From the NCBI GenBank assembly GCA_910578035.1, contig CAJTOB010000007.1:5757-69756 (forward strand): DNA of 64,000 bases, read 5' to 3'. Positions 43,335 to 53,504 of this stretch are shown one piece after another (position 1 is the stretch's first letter; every line of letters begins with the position of its first letter). The DNA comes from an uncultured Muribaculaceae bacterium (GTDB taxonomy: Bacteria; Bacteroidota; Bacteroidia; Bacteroidales; Muribaculaceae). The position numbers and the translations under genes are program-made. The notes under the pieces were generated by a model. That model had not been told where the DNA came from, did no database searches, and was given only the letters and a program-made list of their open reading frames with translations.

Positions 43335-46300
43335 TCAATCGAGGTACGGGCCACTTCTTTCTCTTCGAAGCCTTCGATGAGGTCGCCCACCTTGATGTCG
43401 TTGTATCCGGCGATGGAGATACCGCAGTCATAGCCTGAGAGTACTTCCTTGACGTCGTCCTTGAAGCGCTTGAGCGAGCCGAGCTCGCCGGTGTAGCGCA
43501 CAATACCGTCGCGGATAAGACGCACCTTGCAGTTGCGTTTGATTTTGCCGTCGCGGACGATTGCACCGGCAATGGTGCCGACCTTCGACACGTGGAATGT
43601 CTCGAGAACTTCGGCTGTACCGGTGATTTCTTCCTTGATTTCGGGAGCGAGCATGCCGGCCATGGCGTCCTTCACCTCCTCAATAGCCTGGTAGATTACC
43701 GAGTAGAGACGAATCTGGACACCGTCGCGTTCAGCGGCACGGCGGGCAGCCACGCTCGGGCGCACCTGGAAGCCGATGATGATGGCATCGGAGGCCGCAG
43801 CGAGGGTGACATCGCTCTCAGAGATTTCACCGACAGCTTTGTGGAGCACGTTGACCTGGATTTCTTCGGTCGAGAGCTTGATAAGCGAATCGGAAAGGGC
43901 TTCGATTGAGCCATCGACGTCGCCCTTGACGATAATATTGAGTTCCTGGAAGTTACCGATAGCTCGGCGACGGCCGATATCCTCGAGGGTAAGCATCTTG
44001 GTTGTGCGCAGACCCTGCTCGCGGGCGAGCTGTTCGCGCTTGCCGGCGATATCGCGGGCTTCCTGCTCGGTTTCGAGCACGTTGAAAGTGTCGCCTGCCG
44101 TAGGAGCACCGTTAAGACCGAGGATAAGCGCCGGAGTGGCGGGGCCGGCTTCCTTGATGCGCTGGTTGCGCTCGTTGAACATAGCCTTTACCTTACCGAA
44201 GTGATTGCCGGCGAGGACAACATCTCCGATATGGAGTGTGCCGTTCTGCACAAGCACATTGGCAACATAACCGCGACCCTTGTCGAGCGACGATTCTATG
44301 ATTGTGCCAATTGCACGGCGGCTCGGGTTGGCCTTCAGTTCGAGCATTTCGGCCTCGAGAAGAACCTTGTCCATAAGTTCTTCAACACCGATGCCTTGCT
44401 TGGCCGATATATCCTGGCTCTGATACTTTCCGCCCCACTCCTCAACGAGATAGTTCATGGCGGCGAGTTCTTCCTTGATTTTGTCGGGATTGGCGTGAGG
44501 CTTATCGATTTTATTGACAGCAAAGACAATAGGCACACCTGCTGCAGAGGCATGATTGATAGCCTCGACGGTCTGGGGCATTACGCTGTCGTCGGCGGCG
44601 ACGATGATGATGACAATGTCGGTCACCTTCGCACCACGGGCACGCATGGCGGTAAAGGCCTCGTGGCCGGGGGTGTCGAGGAAGGTGATGTGGCGTCCGT
44701 CGGCAAGCTTAACGCTGTAGGAGCCGATATGCTGGGTAATGCCACCGGCCTCTCCGGCGATAACGTTGGCCTTGCGGATATAGTCGAGCAGCGATGTCTT
44801 GCCGTGGTCTACGTGGCCCATGACAGTCACTACCGGCGGACGGCTCTGGAGGTCTTCCTCGCGGTCTTCTTCCTGATGAATGGCATCAGCCACCTCTGCC
44901 GACACATATTCGGTGGTAAATCCGAATTCCTCGGCGACGATATTGATTGTCTCGGCATCGAGGCGCTGGTTGATACTTACCATCACGCCGAGATTCATAC
45001 AAGTGGCGATTACATTGTTTACAGGCACGTCCATCATGACAGCAAGGTCGTTTGCCGTCACAAATTCAGTTATCTTGAGCACACGGCTTTCGGCCATTTC
45101 GGCCTGCATCTGCTCGCGCTCGCGGTTGGCGTTGGCCTCGCGCTTCTCCTTACGCCACTTGGCGCCTTTCTTGAGGTTCTTGTCTTTGGCGGTGAGACGT
45201 GCGAGGGTCTCTTTTACCTGGCGCTGTACGTCTTCTTCGTGCACTTCGGGCTGCACCACGGGCTGACGGCGGCGTTCGCCCTTTCCGCCCTGACGCTGCT
45301 GATTGCCTCCGCCCTGGCGCTGCTGGTTTCCACCACCCTGCTGGCCTCCGCCCTGACGCTGGCGATCGCCACCCTGACGGCCTTCGCCCGATCCGGCAGC
45401 CTGACGGCCGGCCTTTTCGATGTCGACCTTTTCCTTTCCGGTGATGCGGCGGCGTTTCTTGCGGTCTGCATCGCCGGAAGCGGCACCGCCCTGGGCTGCA
45501 CGGTTATTGCGCTCGTTGCGACGCTCCTCTTTGCTCTTCTTTTTCGGACGGGTATTGAGGTTTATAGCATCGAGGTCTATCTTGCCCACGATGTTGAGCG
45601 AGGGCGCAGGAGCTGTACGTTCTATAGTGAATACCTCAGGCTCGCCTGCGGGTGCTTCTGTCTTGGGTGCTTCAGCTTTGGAAGCCTCAGCCTTGGGAGC
45701 CTCGGCAGGCTTCGGAGTTTCCTTTCGCGGAGCCTGGGCCTTAGGCTGTTCAGTCTTGGGGGCCTCGGGCTTAGCCTTGGGAGCTTCCTGACGGGGCTGT
45801 ACAGGCGCAGGCTTCGGAGCCTGCGGCTTGGGCTGTTCTACAACAGGTGCCTGCGCTTTGGGCTGCTCTGCTTTAGGAGCCTCGGGGGCTTTGGGCGCTT
45901 CCTGAACGGGAGCGGGCTTGGGAGCCTCGGGCTTCTTCTCTTCGGGTTTCTTCACTTCCGGCTCGGCCTGTTTCTTTTCTGCAGCGGGCTCTTCCGGACG
46001 ACGCACAATAGGATTGCCATTAGCGTCGAGTTCGAGCTTGCCGAGGATATGAGGCTTGCGCGGAGCCGAAGTAAGTTTTACATCTTCGGCAGGAGCGGCG
46101 GGTGCAGGGGCCGGAGCAGGAGGAACAGTCCGCGTGCGGTTTTCCTTGCGTTCGGTTGTCTGGGCTTCCGACCGGCTCTTGAGGTCCTTATCGCTCTTGA
46201 AAGCTCCCATGAGAAGATCTACCACCTCATCCTCAATGCGGGTATTCGGGTTGGGATTTTCGTCGATTTCGATGTTTTTCTTGCGCAGAAAGTCTATCAC

Positions 46301-46357
46301 GGTCGATACAGACACGTTAAGATCTTTTGCGACTTTGCTTATTTTCGTTTTCGCCAT
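43331..46357 (-). CDS. infB: translation initiation factor IF-2
   Basis: A 1008-residue GTPase that brings initiator tRNA to the ribosome. The N-terminal IF2_N helix-turn region ([13 protein letters not shown]) is followed by a linker of roughly 300 residues built of Pro/Ala/Lys/Glu repeats (for example Glu-Ala-Pro-Lys-Ala). A Gly/Gln/Arg-rich stretch at about 330-365 has repeats of Asn-Gln-Gln-Arg-Gln-Gly-Gly. A second IF2_N domain, the G domain ([17 protein letters not shown]) and domains II-IV follow. The linker is longer than in E. coli. Part of rimP-nusA-infB-folK. Confidence 0.97.
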   Translation of the reverse strand: MAKTKISKVAKDLNVSVSTVIDFLRKKNIEIDENPNPNTRIEDEVVDLLMGAFKSDKDLKSRSEAQTTERKENRTRTVPPAPAPAPAAPAEDVKLTSAPRKPHILGKLELDANGNPIVRRPEEPAAEKKQAEPEVKKPEEKKPEAPKPAPVQEAPKAPEAPKAEQPKAQAPVVEQPKPQAPKPAPVQPRQEAPKAKPEAPKTEQPKAQAPRKETPKPAEAPKAEASKAEAPKTEAPAGEPEVFTIERTAPAPSLNIVGKIDLDAINLNTRPKKKSKEERRNERNNRAAQGGAASGDADRKKRRRITGKEKVDIEKAGRQAAGSGEGRQGGDRQRQGGGQQGGGNQQRQGGGNQQRQGGKGERRRQPVVQPEVHEEDVQRQVKETLARLTAKDKNLKKGAKWRKEKREANANREREQMQAEMAESRVLKITEFVTANDLAVMMDVPVNNVIATCMNLGVMVSINQRLDAETINIVAEEFGFTTEYVSAEVADAIHQEEDREEDLQSRPPVVTVMGHVDHGKTSLLDYIRKANVIAGEAGGITQHIGSYSVKLADGRHITFLDTPGHEAFTAMRARGAKVTDIVIIIVAADDSVMPQTVEAINHASAAGVPIVFAVNKIDKPHANPDKIKEELAAMNYLVEEWGGKYQSQDISAKQGIGVEELMDKVLLEAEMLELKANPSRRAIGTIIESSLDKGRGYVANVLVQNGTLHIGDVVLAGNHFGKVKAMFNERNQRIKEAGPATPALILGLNGAPTAGDTFNVLETEQEARDIAGKREQLAREQGLRTTKMLTLEDIGRRRAIGNFQELNIIVKGDVDGSIEALSDSLIKLSTEEIQVNVLHKAVGEISESDVTLAAASDAIIIGFQVRPSVAARRAAERDGVQIRLYSVIYQAIEEVKDAMAGMLAPEIKEEITGTAEVLETFHVSKVGTIAGAIVRDGKIKRNCKVRLIRDGIVRYTGELGSLKRFKDDVKEVLSGYDCGISIAGYNDIKVGDLIEGFEEKEVARTSIE

Positions 46358-46445
46358 ATATTGTTCGATTTTACTTTGGATTGGGAAAGGTGGATAGAAT
46401 CACATAAGAGGCTGGCCGGATCGGAGGAGAGAGCCCGGCAGACCC

Positions 46446-47738
46446 TTATTCCTCTCCCTCCCCGACGGGAGCCTCGGGCTCTTCGTCTTCGTATTCGCGA
46501 CGGAGCACCTCGAGCACTTCGTCGATAGTCGATTCTTCGAGATCCGACTTGTCTATGAGAGCCTGACGGGGTGTGTTGAGCACGCTCTTGGCAGTAACAC
46601 AGCCAATGTTCTTGAGGGCATCAATAACCCAAGAGTCAATCTCGTCGCGGAATTCATCGAGGAAGATATCGTCCTCGTATATCATTTCGGTATCGCGGTA
46701 AACGTCGATTTCATAGCCGGTAAGCATTGTAGCCAGCTTGATGTTGTGGCCGTTCTTTCCGATTGCGAGTGAAACCTCCTCGGGGCGCAGGAATACCTCA
46801 GCTTTCTTGGCCTCTTCGTCGAGACGGATAGTAGAGATACGTGCGGGCGAGAGAGCGCGCTGAATGAACAGCGAGGGGTTCGAGGTGTAGTTGATCACGT
46901 CGATATTCTCGTTGCGGAGCTCGCGGACGATACCGTGGATACGCGAACCCTTCACACCTACACAGGCGCCTACGGGGTCGATACGGTCGTCGTAGCTTTC
47001 GACAGCGATTTTGGCACGTTCTCCCGGAATGCGGGCAACGGCACGTATATTGATGAGGCCGTCGTGTACTTCGGGCACTTCCAGCTCGAAGAGACGACGC
47101 AGGAAAGTGTCGCTGATACGCGATACGGTGATTTTGGGATTATTGTTCTTGTTGTCGACGCTCGATATTACCGCACGCACGGTCTCGCCCTTGCGGAAAA
47201 AGTCGCCGGGAATCGACTCGCTCTTGGGGAGAAGGAGTTCGTTCTTCTCGTCGTCGAGCAGAAGGGTCTCGCGGCTCCAGGTCTGATATACCTCGCCGGT
47301 TACGAGTTCGCCCTCGAGTTCTTTGAATTTATTGTAGATAGCCTCCTTCTGCAGGTCGAGGATACGGCTCTGCAGGGTCTGGCGGAGGTTGAGGATAGCG
47401 CGGCGGCCGAATTTCTCGAAAATAATTTCGCGGGTATGCTCTTCGCCGACCTCTGCTTCGGGGTCGTCGTCGGCACGGGCGTCGCTGAGCGAAATCTGGA
47501 GGTTGGGGTTCTCGACTTCGCCGTCGGGAACAACCTCGAGGTTCTGGAAAATCTGCACGTCGCCCTTGTCGGGGTTCAGAATCACGTCGAGATTCTCGTC
47601 GGTACCGAACATTTTAGCAAGCACGTTGCGGAACGACTCTTCCAGCACGCTGATCATAGTGGTCTTGTCGATGTTCTTGAGTTCTTTGAACTCGGCGAAC
47701 TGCTCGACCATATTTGGAGTTTCCTCTTTCTTTGCCAT
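46446..47738 (-). CDS. nusA: transcription termination/antitermination protein NusA
   Basis: A 430-residue RNA polymerase-binding factor that modulates pausing and termination. Seen are the N-terminal domain, an S1 RNA-binding domain (Gly-Glu-Val-Tyr-Gln-Thr-Trp-Ser-Arg-Glu-Thr), and tandem KH domains with Asp-Pro-Val-Gly-Ala-Cys-Val-Gly-Val-Lys-Gly-Ser-Arg-Ile and Ile-Gly-Lys-Asn-Gly-His-Asn-Ile-Lys-Leu-Ala. It lacks most of the C-terminal acidic repeats of E. coli NusA, leaving one helical segment and a Glu-rich end; this is the usual Bacteroidetes size. rimP is 22 bases upstream. Confidence 0.96.
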   Translation of the reverse strand: MAKKEETPNMVEQFAEFKELKNIDKTTMISVLEESFRNVLAKMFGTDENLDVILNPDKGDVQIFQNLEVVPDGEVENPNLQISLSDARADDDPEAEVGEEHTREIIFEKFGRRAILNLRQTLQSRILDLQKEAIYNKFKELEGELVTGEVYQTWSRETLLLDDEKNELLLPKSESIPGDFFRKGETVRAVISSVDNKNNNPKITVSRISDTFLRRLFELEVPEVHDGLINIRAVARIPGERAKIAVESYDDRIDPVGACVGVKGSRIHGIVRELRNENIDVINYTSNPSLFIQRALSPARISTIRLDEEAKKAEVFLRPEEVSLAIGKNGHNIKLATMLTGYEIDVYRDTEMIYEDDIFLDEFRDEIDSWVIDALKNIGCVTAKSVLNTPRQALIDKSDLEESTIDEVLEVLRREYEDEEPEAPVGEGEE

Positions 47739-47760
47739 TTTATAGTGTTTTTATTAATTA

Positions 47761-48240
47761 TCAGAATTTTAGGTCGTAGCGCACATATTTGCACTCCGAT
47801 GCCTTCAGAGGTACACGGCGCGACACAAGCATAGGGCGTTTTGCGCCGGGCTCTTTTTCTTTGGTCTGCACCTCGAGTTCAAAGGCAATATCGCCGCCAT
47901 CAGCCTCGACAGCCTCAGCAAGGACACCGCGCAGCTTGCGGCCATCGCGAGTGAGCACTTCCATATCGTTGCCAATATTCTTGCGGTACTGGCGGAATAC
48001 CTTGAGGGGAGAAGTGAGGCCGGCAGAACCGACTTCGAGTTCATAGTCTTCGGCGTCGCGGTCGAAAACACTCTCGATCTGGCGGGTTATACGCGCACAT
48101 GTATCGATGTCGACGTTCGAGTCGGAATCGATTTCTACGTTGATAAGGTCGGCGGGGCTGACGGTGACTGCAACAAGATACTTGTCGGTTCCTTCAAGAG
48201 CCTCCTCGACAGTTTTTATCAATAAATCTTTATCAATCAT
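47761..48240 (-). CDS. rimP: ribosome maturation factor RimP
   Basis: A 159-residue protein that assists 30S subunit maturation. It has the two-domain plan of RimP: an N-terminal alpha/beta part with Ile-Asp-Ser-Asp-Ser-Asn-Val-Asp-Ile-Asp-Thr-Cys-Ala-Arg-Ile-Thr-Arg-Gln-Ile-Glu and Tyr-Glu-Leu-Glu-Val-Gly-Ser-Ala-Gly-Leu-Thr-Ser-Pro-Leu, then an Sm-like C-terminal domain. First gene of rimP-nusA-infB-folK, preceded by a hairpin-bearing leader. Confidence 0.94.
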   Translation of the reverse strand: MIDKDLLIKTVEEALEGTDKYLVAVTVSPADLINVEIDSDSNVDIDTCARITRQIESVFDRDAEDYELEVGSAGLTSPLKVFRQYRKNIGNDMEVLTRDGRKLRGVLAEAVEADGGDIAFELEVQTKEKEPGAKRPMLVSRRVPLKASECKYVRYDLKF

Positions 48241-48264
48241 ATCTATCTGAGCATCTTCAAATAA

Positions 48265-48293
48265 AGAGGAGGAAGCTTTTGGCCTCCTCCTCT
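48265..48293 (-). promoter_or_regulatory. leader hairpin of the rimP-nusA-infB operon, possible attenuator
   Basis: AGAGGAGGA at 48265-48273 pairs with TCCTCCTCT at 48285-48293, extended by two more G-C pairs across a mismatch. In the transcript the hairpin is followed by TTTATTT. It lies right after the predicted start (box at 48308), about 25 bases before the rimP ATG. Confidence 0.55.
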
Positions 48294-48307
48294 GCGAAGA
48301 TGATATG

Positions 48308-48315
48308 CAAAAGTA
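48308..48315 (-). promoter_or_regulatory. -7 box of rimP-nusA-infB-folK
   Basis: The minus strand reads TACTTTTG followed by C, 67 bases upstream of the rimP ATG at 48240. Confidence 0.6.
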
Positions 48316-48457
48316 ATAAAAAAAGCCGACCCGACCAAAAATCAGCCCGAATCCGCCTCTTTGGTTTGGCTAATTTATATTTTATTATATTTATTTAACG
48401 TACAGGCTTATCTCTCTCATTCGCAGACACCAGAGCGGCTAAAATGCGAAAGCAAAG

Positions 48458-48949
48458 TCAGCGAGCGAGGATTGTGGCGGTAGCCATGGCGGCGATGCCT
48501 TCGCCGCGACCGGTGAATCCGAGGCGTTCGGTGGTGGTTGCCTTGACACTGACTCGGCCGAGGTCGAGGCCGAGGTCTTCGGCCACATTCTGCCTCATCT
48601 GCGGCACATGTGGCAGCATTTTGGGGGCCTGAGCCATTATAGTGACGTCGACATTGTACGGGGCGAAGCCTGCGCGGCCGAGGATCGCTACAACTTCGCG
48701 AAGAAGCGCGCGCGAATCGGCGCCTTTCCACTGCGGGTCTGTGTCGGGAAAGTATGCGCCTATATCACCGAGGGCGGCAGCACCGAGCAGAGCGTCGCTT
48801 AGAGCATGAAGAGCGACATCGGCATCGCTATGTCCGAGAAGGCCTTTTTCGTAGGGGATATCTACACCACAGATAATGCAGCGGCGTCCTTCGACGAGAC
48901 GATGCACGTCGAATCCGTTGCCCATGCGGAAGTCGGGAAATGTTTTCAT
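48458..48949 (-). CDS. ispF: 2-C-methyl-D-erythritol 2,4-cyclodiphosphate synthase IspF
   Basis: A 163-residue trimeric enzyme of the MEP isoprenoid pathway. Motifs: Gly-Asn-Gly-Phe-Asp-Val-His-Arg-Leu with metal-binding Asp and [22 protein letters not shown], and [17 protein letters not shown]. Its start overlaps the porV stop by 4 bases, so it is the last gene of rex-FAH-porU-porV-ispF; no other MEP gene is close. Confidence 0.97.
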   Translation of the reverse strand: MKTFPDFRMGNGFDVHRLVEGRRCIICGVDIPYEKGLLGHSDADVALHALSDALLGAAALGDIGAYFPDTDPQWKGADSRALLREVVAILGRAGFAPYNVDVTIMAQAPKMLPHVPQMRQNVAEDLGLDLGRVSVKATTTERLGFTGRGEGIAAMATATILAR

Positions 48950-50145
48950 CGGCGTTTTCCAAGAAGGTCGCGAAGACCGTCCATATCAAATGTAAGTGAG
49001 AAGCGGAGTGTCTGGTCGAGGGGCGATGTCTGGGCTGTAGCCATCATATATGAGGCGTCGAGACGCACCACATTGAGCGAGAAGCCGGCTCCGAGACCGA
49101 AATATTTGCGATTGCCCTTATTGGCATTCTCGTAGCAATAGCCCGCGCGGAGGAAGAACTGGTTGTTGTATGAGTATTCCGCGCCGAGAGAAACGTTGAT
49201 TTCCTTGAGTTCCTCGCCGACTCCGCCGGGAGCATCGCTGAACGATTTGAAAATGCCCGTAATCGGCGACATGTTTCTCCAGTCCTCGAGTTTGTGGGCA
49301 TATTCGATTTCTCCCTCGAGTCCATCTTCAAAATCAATACGGCGTGGCTTTGCCGGCACAAGGAGCTTGTTGAAGTCGATGCCGAGCGCAAGGTTGTGAT
49401 AGTCGGCAAGAGGGAATGTGAAAGTGGTGCCGATTTTTAGGTTTGTGGGAAGGAATGCCGGGTTTTCGCCCCCATCGTATGACACTTTCGAACCAATGTT
49501 GGAAATATTCCAGCCCCACGACCACTGGCATTCGTTTCGGCCTATAATAGGATAAGAAGTATAGTAGCCCGCAATATCGGCCGCAAAAGCAGACGCTCCT
49601 ACACTCTGGTCGCCGGCATATGACTCTGAAAAGCCGAGGGCGGAGTAAATATAGCGGAAGACCACACCCATGGAGAATTTCTCCGACAGCTTACGCGAAT
49701 AGCCGATGTCGAAAGACATTTCATAGGGGTTGAGCGACTGGCCGACGATGCCTTCACCCTCCGAAGTAGTGACTTCGCCGAGCGAGAAGTAGCGCAGCGA
49801 CGCCGATATGGCCTGATTGTCGTCGCGGCCTATTTTATAATAGCCTGAAAGGTCGGCGAGGAAGATGTCGTTTACGAGTTTGCGAAGCCACGGCGTATAG
49901 TTGAGCGACACCGAAGCCTGACTATATGCGAAGGCATACTTCGACGGGTTCCAGAACTGCGAATTGGCATCTGGCTCGGTGGCCGCGCCAAGATCGCCCA
50001 TCGAGGCGCCGCGCGCGTCGGGCGCGATGCTGAGCGATGTAACGCCGGTCTCGATTGGATTAAATTCGTTTTTGATGCTGCCCTGAGCTCTGACAGACAC
50101 TATCGAGAGAACGGCAAATAGTATCGATAAAGAGATTGATTTCAT
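48946..50145 (-). CDS. porV: T9SS outer-membrane protein PorV
   Basis: A 399-residue beta-barrel protein with signal peptide ([21 protein letters not shown]). The mature N-terminus has [19 protein letters not shown], the PorV/PorQ hallmark; length and wording fit PorV (LptO). PorV shuttles T9SS cargo from the translocon to the attachment complex and works with PorU. porU lies 57 bases upstream on the same strand. Confidence 0.94.
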   Translation of the reverse strand: MKSISLSILFAVLSIVSVRAQGSIKNEFNPIETGVTSLSIAPDARGASMGDLGAATEPDANSQFWNPSKYAFAYSQASVSLNYTPWLRKLVNDIFLADLSGYYKIGRDDNQAISASLRYFSLGEVTTSEGEGIVGQSLNPYEMSFDIGYSRKLSEKFSMGVVFRYIYSALGFSESYAGDQSVGASAFAADIAGYYTSYPIIGRNECQWSWGWNISNIGSKVSYDGGENPAFLPTNLKIGTTFTFPLADYHNLALGIDFNKLLVPAKPRRIDFEDGLEGEIEYAHKLEDWRNMSPITGIFKSFSDAPGGVGEELKEINVSLGAEYSYNNQFFLRAGYCYENANKGNRKYFGLGAGFSLNVVRLDASYMMATAQTSPLDQTLRFSLTFDMDGLRDLLGKRR

Positions 50146-50202
50146 TAGCGGTAAACGGAACCGAACTTATCGGTTCTACAATATATATAACTCGCTGAGG
50201 CC

Positions 50203-53200
50203 TCATTTATTGCCCTCAAGCGGACGAAGGACAGTAAAATGTATGGCGTCTGTACTGCCTGTCGAGGCTCCGTCGCCGAGAATCACCCAGGCGCGATAAG
50301 GGCCGTCGGGCACCCGCGCGCCGTCGGCGCCGGACAGATTCCATCTGTAAGGGAACGAACATGCCGGTTCTGAAAGGACCGTACGCCCCGCGCGGTCAAC
50401 AATAATAAGACGCCCCTGCGCACCATCGGCACCGTCGAGGCTGAATTCCATGACGTCTCTTGCAACAGAGGTGTCCGCCTTGTCGTGCGACAGCACTGCC
50501 GACAGCTCTTGCTTCCCGACAACGAAATCGACACTTGAAGACGCTGTAAGCCCTACATTGTTCGCCACTTCAAGGAATATGGTATGCTTACCGGGGGCTG
50601 CCTCAGGAAACGGAATGTCGAAATACACAAGGCCGTCGGTGCCTGCACGCCCGTAGGCAGCTGCAGAGGGAAGCGTCTCACGGCGGTCGAGAGTAAGCTT
50701 CACCGAACGCTCGAGTCCGGAAGTGATGCGCATGCCCGAAGGCGAGGGGTCTACGACCGCATGAAACACATATTCCGAGCCTACGACATCGCCCGGACGG
50801 AATTCGTCGGAGTCGATATACATATTCAATATCTTGGGTGCGGTGAAGTCTATTTCATCGTCGGGCGCAGCTTCCGACGCAATTGTATATGACATGTCGA
50901 CACCTGCGGCGCACCGGCCAGCGGCATCTACGGCAGCCATGCTTATGCGGTTAGCGCCGCCTCCGTCTGACGAAACGGGCACAGTGAGTGATACAGAAAA
51001 ACGCCCGGCCGAGACTTCGGCAGTCGCCGAACAAAGTATATCGGAGTCATCTATAGCCGATTTTACAGTCTCGTCATCACCTATATGCACCCGCGTAAGC
51101 TCATTGCAATGAATGGCAATCTCGACGGAACCGTCGAAGTCTTCGACCACACGCCCCTCATTGTCCGTCATATATCCGCTCAGTTCCGTAGCTTTCAGAG
51201 GAGTGAGCACAGACATATCCGTCGGGGCAAGCGATATTCCGAACTCCGCCACGGGCACCGGCAGGGCAGGGTCTCCGCCAAAATTATAGCACATCGTATT
51301 TCGGCAAAGCGATATGGTGGTGTTCTCGGAGAGAATGCGGTCGCGGGCACGGCGAAGCAGGTCGCCGTAGGTATCGCCCGGCTTAAGAGAGGCATAGCAT
51401 GAGGCAATCTCGGTGCCAAGCCGCCTGTTATAGTTCAATATCACCGACCGACCCGATGCGAGCATACACACCACGCCGCCGTGCTCTTTTCCAAGCATAT
51501 GATTGCAAATGCTGAATCCGCCTCTGTCGAACGCATAGGCCTCGCATGTAGCAAACATTCCGAAGGGTGCCGTGTCGTAACTGTATGAATCGACAAACCC
51601 CTTGTCTATCACATCGCCCATTACGGAAGCACCGCCATGCCCGCTATAACCGATATATCCGGCTCCGCGGACGAGGGAGGCACCCGCAGCTTTCTCGAGG
51701 CCGGGGTGCCGGCCGGTATTAGGGTCTACGGCATAAAAATAGCGGTCGACACGCGCAATTGTCATAAGCGAGCCGCTTTTGAGAGCCTCGCACGCCTGGT
51801 CGTTCTGGTCGAAGTGCTGATACTTGTCGCCAAGGTCGCTGCACATGACGGCCCGCAGAAATGCCGCCGGACTGGGACCGTTTTCGAAAAAACGACGCAC
51901 CTTGGCATTGTAGGCAGTCGCAGCCGAAGGCGACTCAACAGATATACGGCCTACATTGACAAGCATAGGCGTATATAAGATATCGGAGTGCCGATAGTCC
52001 GGCGAAAGCATGCCAAAGTACTGGTCGGCACAATAATTATACGATAGCCAGCGCGATTCCTCAGGATTCTCGGCCTGAAATGTGACAAGCTGCGAACTCT
52101 TGTTGTCGAGGAGCAGATTCTCGAAAGAACCGCCACCATACAAAATTATATTCTTCAGTTTGTCCGGATTCCGGTCGTAAAGCATCTTTGCGAGACGGCG
52201 GAATGCCATTGGCGTGCGCGAGCCTTCTGAAAACTCGTCGAACACTTTGTCCTGAGGTGCTATCAGAACATCTGCTCCCTGCCACTGACGATGAAGGTCG
52301 GCAAGTTCCTCCGCGCCGCTCATAAGAGCCGGAGCGGCAAATATGAGAATATCGGGCGTGTGCGCCGAGGAATAGTCCTGATTCTCCACACGCTCGGCAG
52401 AGCACACTCTGCGATGAGCCGCCGAGGGGCTGAAGGCCACAAGCCGCTTAGCCTCGCCGGTAGCGAAAACCGCGGGATTTTCCGACGGCGCCAGGCGCGA
52501 GTATTCAGTGCCGGCAGTGACGTTCCAGACTTCGAAATCGGCCGGAATACCGGCAAATTCCACTGCCCCGGGCGCATTGTCGTAGTTCAGAATAAGTTCC
52601 GACTCTTTTCCGGGCGTATTACTACGCCTGTATATGATATACAGAAAATCGACAGCACAGAAATTTTCATACTGGCCGCCATTTGCCGTAAAAGTGATAA
52701 TGCCGTTTTCAATGCCTTCGTCGGGCTGCAGTGTGGCAGCGATTGTGCCGCGCCGATAGCTTTCGTTGGTGTTTGTACTCGCACCGACCTGCGGTTTGAG
52801 CAAATCAACGAGCTCAAAGCCGTGCGACACGGAAATGCCTATGCTTCCACGCTCGTCCGACTTGATGCCATATTCGCAATATAACGCGGCGCCGTCTGCC
52901 GCAGAGCTGTCGTAGCCCTCAAGAGCGAAGGAGTAGTCTTCTGTCTGGCTGCCCATAAGCTTGTTCGACAGCAATATGGCGCCTCCATGTCCGGGAGAGA
53001 ATGCCTGACGGTCGTAATATAATATATGGTTGTGTGTGGTAGCAGGAACCGCAGGCGACAAGGCCGGCGATGCCGTGGGAATTTCCTTAAAGCCCTCCTT
53101 GTCCGACAGGAAATAGAACGCATGCGAATCATAGAAATTCTGAGTTATCCCCAGACGCGCACCGCTCTTGAGCTCGCCTCTCACCGGGCCTTCCGCAAAG

Positions 53201-53490
53201 AAAAGAAGGCGTTCGTCGGCAGTGTGCATGGCCGGAGCCTGCTCAAAACCGTTTCCAAACGGACCATCGAACGAGTTATCGGCCGCAACAACACCTCCGC
53301 TGCCATAGACAGACACGCGGGAGGGCATGGTAAAGCCAAGTTCCCGCAGTTGCTCATATGAAATCTCGAAAACGCCCGTAGTGTCGACCCCTACTTTAAC
53401 CCAGTGGCCGTCGGCAAGCGGACCGCGCGCCGAAGCGCCATGACATAGGGCAAGAAGAAATATTAAAGAGAGAAATATGCTTTTCCGCAT
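50203..53490 (-). CDS. porU: T9SS sortase PorU (peptidase C25)
   Basis: A 1095-residue exported protein with signal peptide (MRKSIFLSLIFLLALCHGASA). The N-terminal module has His-Trp-Val-Lys-Val-Gly-Val-Asp-Thr-Thr-Gly-Val-Phe. The C25 domain's catalytic His is in Tyr-Ser-Gly-His-Gly-Gly and Cys in Ala-Thr-Cys-Glu-Ala-Tyr. Ig-like domains and a FlgD-like C-terminus (Gly-Arg-Leu-Ile-Ile-Val-Asp-Arg-Ala-Gly-Arg) complete it. Being directly upstream of porV and ispF, with an FAH-like gene before it, matches the order I recall for porU in Porphyromonas gingivalis. That synteny is why I give the symbol here rather than to the paralogue at 28058. It is expected to cleave cargo sorting signals and attach cargo to LPS at the cell surface. 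Confidence 0.87.
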   Translation of the reverse strand: MRKSIFLSLIFLLALCHGASARGPLADGHWVKVGVDTTGVFEISYEQLRELGFTMPSRVSVYGSGGVVAADNSFDGPFGNGFEQAPAMHTADERLLFFAEGPVRGELKSGARLGITQNFYDSHAFYFLSDKEGFKEIPTASPALSPAVPATTHNHILYYDRQAFSPGHGGAILLSNKLMGSQTEDYSFALEGYDSSAADGAALYCEYGIKSDERGSIGISVSHGFELVDLLKPQVGASTNTNESYRRGTIAATLQPDEGIENGIITFTANGGQYENFCAVDFLYIIYRRSNTPGKESELILNYDNAPGAVEFAGIPADFEVWNVTAGTEYSRLAPSENPAVFATGEAKRLVAFSPSAAHRRVCSAERVENQDYSSAHTPDILIFAAPALMSGAEELADLHRQWQGADVLIAPQDKVFDEFSEGSRTPMAFRRLAKMLYDRNPDKLKNIILYGGGSFENLLLDNKSSQLVTFQAENPEESRWLSYNYCADQYFGMLSPDYRHSDILYTPMLVNVGRISVESPSAATAYNAKVRRFFENGPSPAAFLRAVMCSDLGDKYQHFDQNDQACEALKSGSLMTIARVDRYFYAVDPNTGRHPGLEKAAGASLVRGAGYIGYSGHGGASVMGDVIDKGFVDSYSYDTAPFGMFATCEAYAFDRGGFSICNHMLGKEHGGVVCMLASGRSVILNYNRRLGTEIASCYASLKPGDTYGDLLRRARDRILSENTTISLCRNTMCYNFGGDPALPVPVAEFGISLAPTDMSVLTPLKATELSGYMTDNEGRVVEDFDGSVEIAIHCNELTRVHIGDDETVKSAIDDSDILCSATAEVSAGRFSVSLTVPVSSDGGGANRISMAAVDAAGRCAAGVDMSYTIASEAAPDDEIDFTAPKILNMYIDSDEFRPGDVVGSEYVFHAVVDPSPSGMRITSGLERSVKLTLDRRETLPSAAAYGRAGTDGLVYFDIPFPEAAPGKHTIFLEVANNVGLTASSSVDFVVGKQELSAVLSHDKADTSVARDVMEFSLDGADGAQGRLIIVDRAGRTVLSEPACSFPYRWNLSGADGARVPDGPYRAWVILGDGASTGSTDAIHFTVLRPLEGNK

Positions 53491-53504
53491 TGTGTGATTG
53501 GTGG

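Noticed and set aside
45214..46030. Short repeats that could suggest a tandem-repeat or CRISPR-like array
   Set aside because: They are codon-level repeats of the Pro/Ala/Lys/Glu and Gly/Gln/Arg linker in IF-2, with no uniform repeat or spacers.
44201..46528. Long plus-strand open frame (775 codons) opposite infB
   Set aside because: It is the antisense of the repetitive, high-GC infB gene; the product is a low-complexity Leu/Gly/Ser sequence with no domain, while the minus strand encodes clear IF-2 motifs.
48265..48293. Riboswitch in the rimP leader
   Set aside because: Only a single hairpin is visible; there is no multi-helix aptamer and the gene products do not suggest a metabolite ligand.
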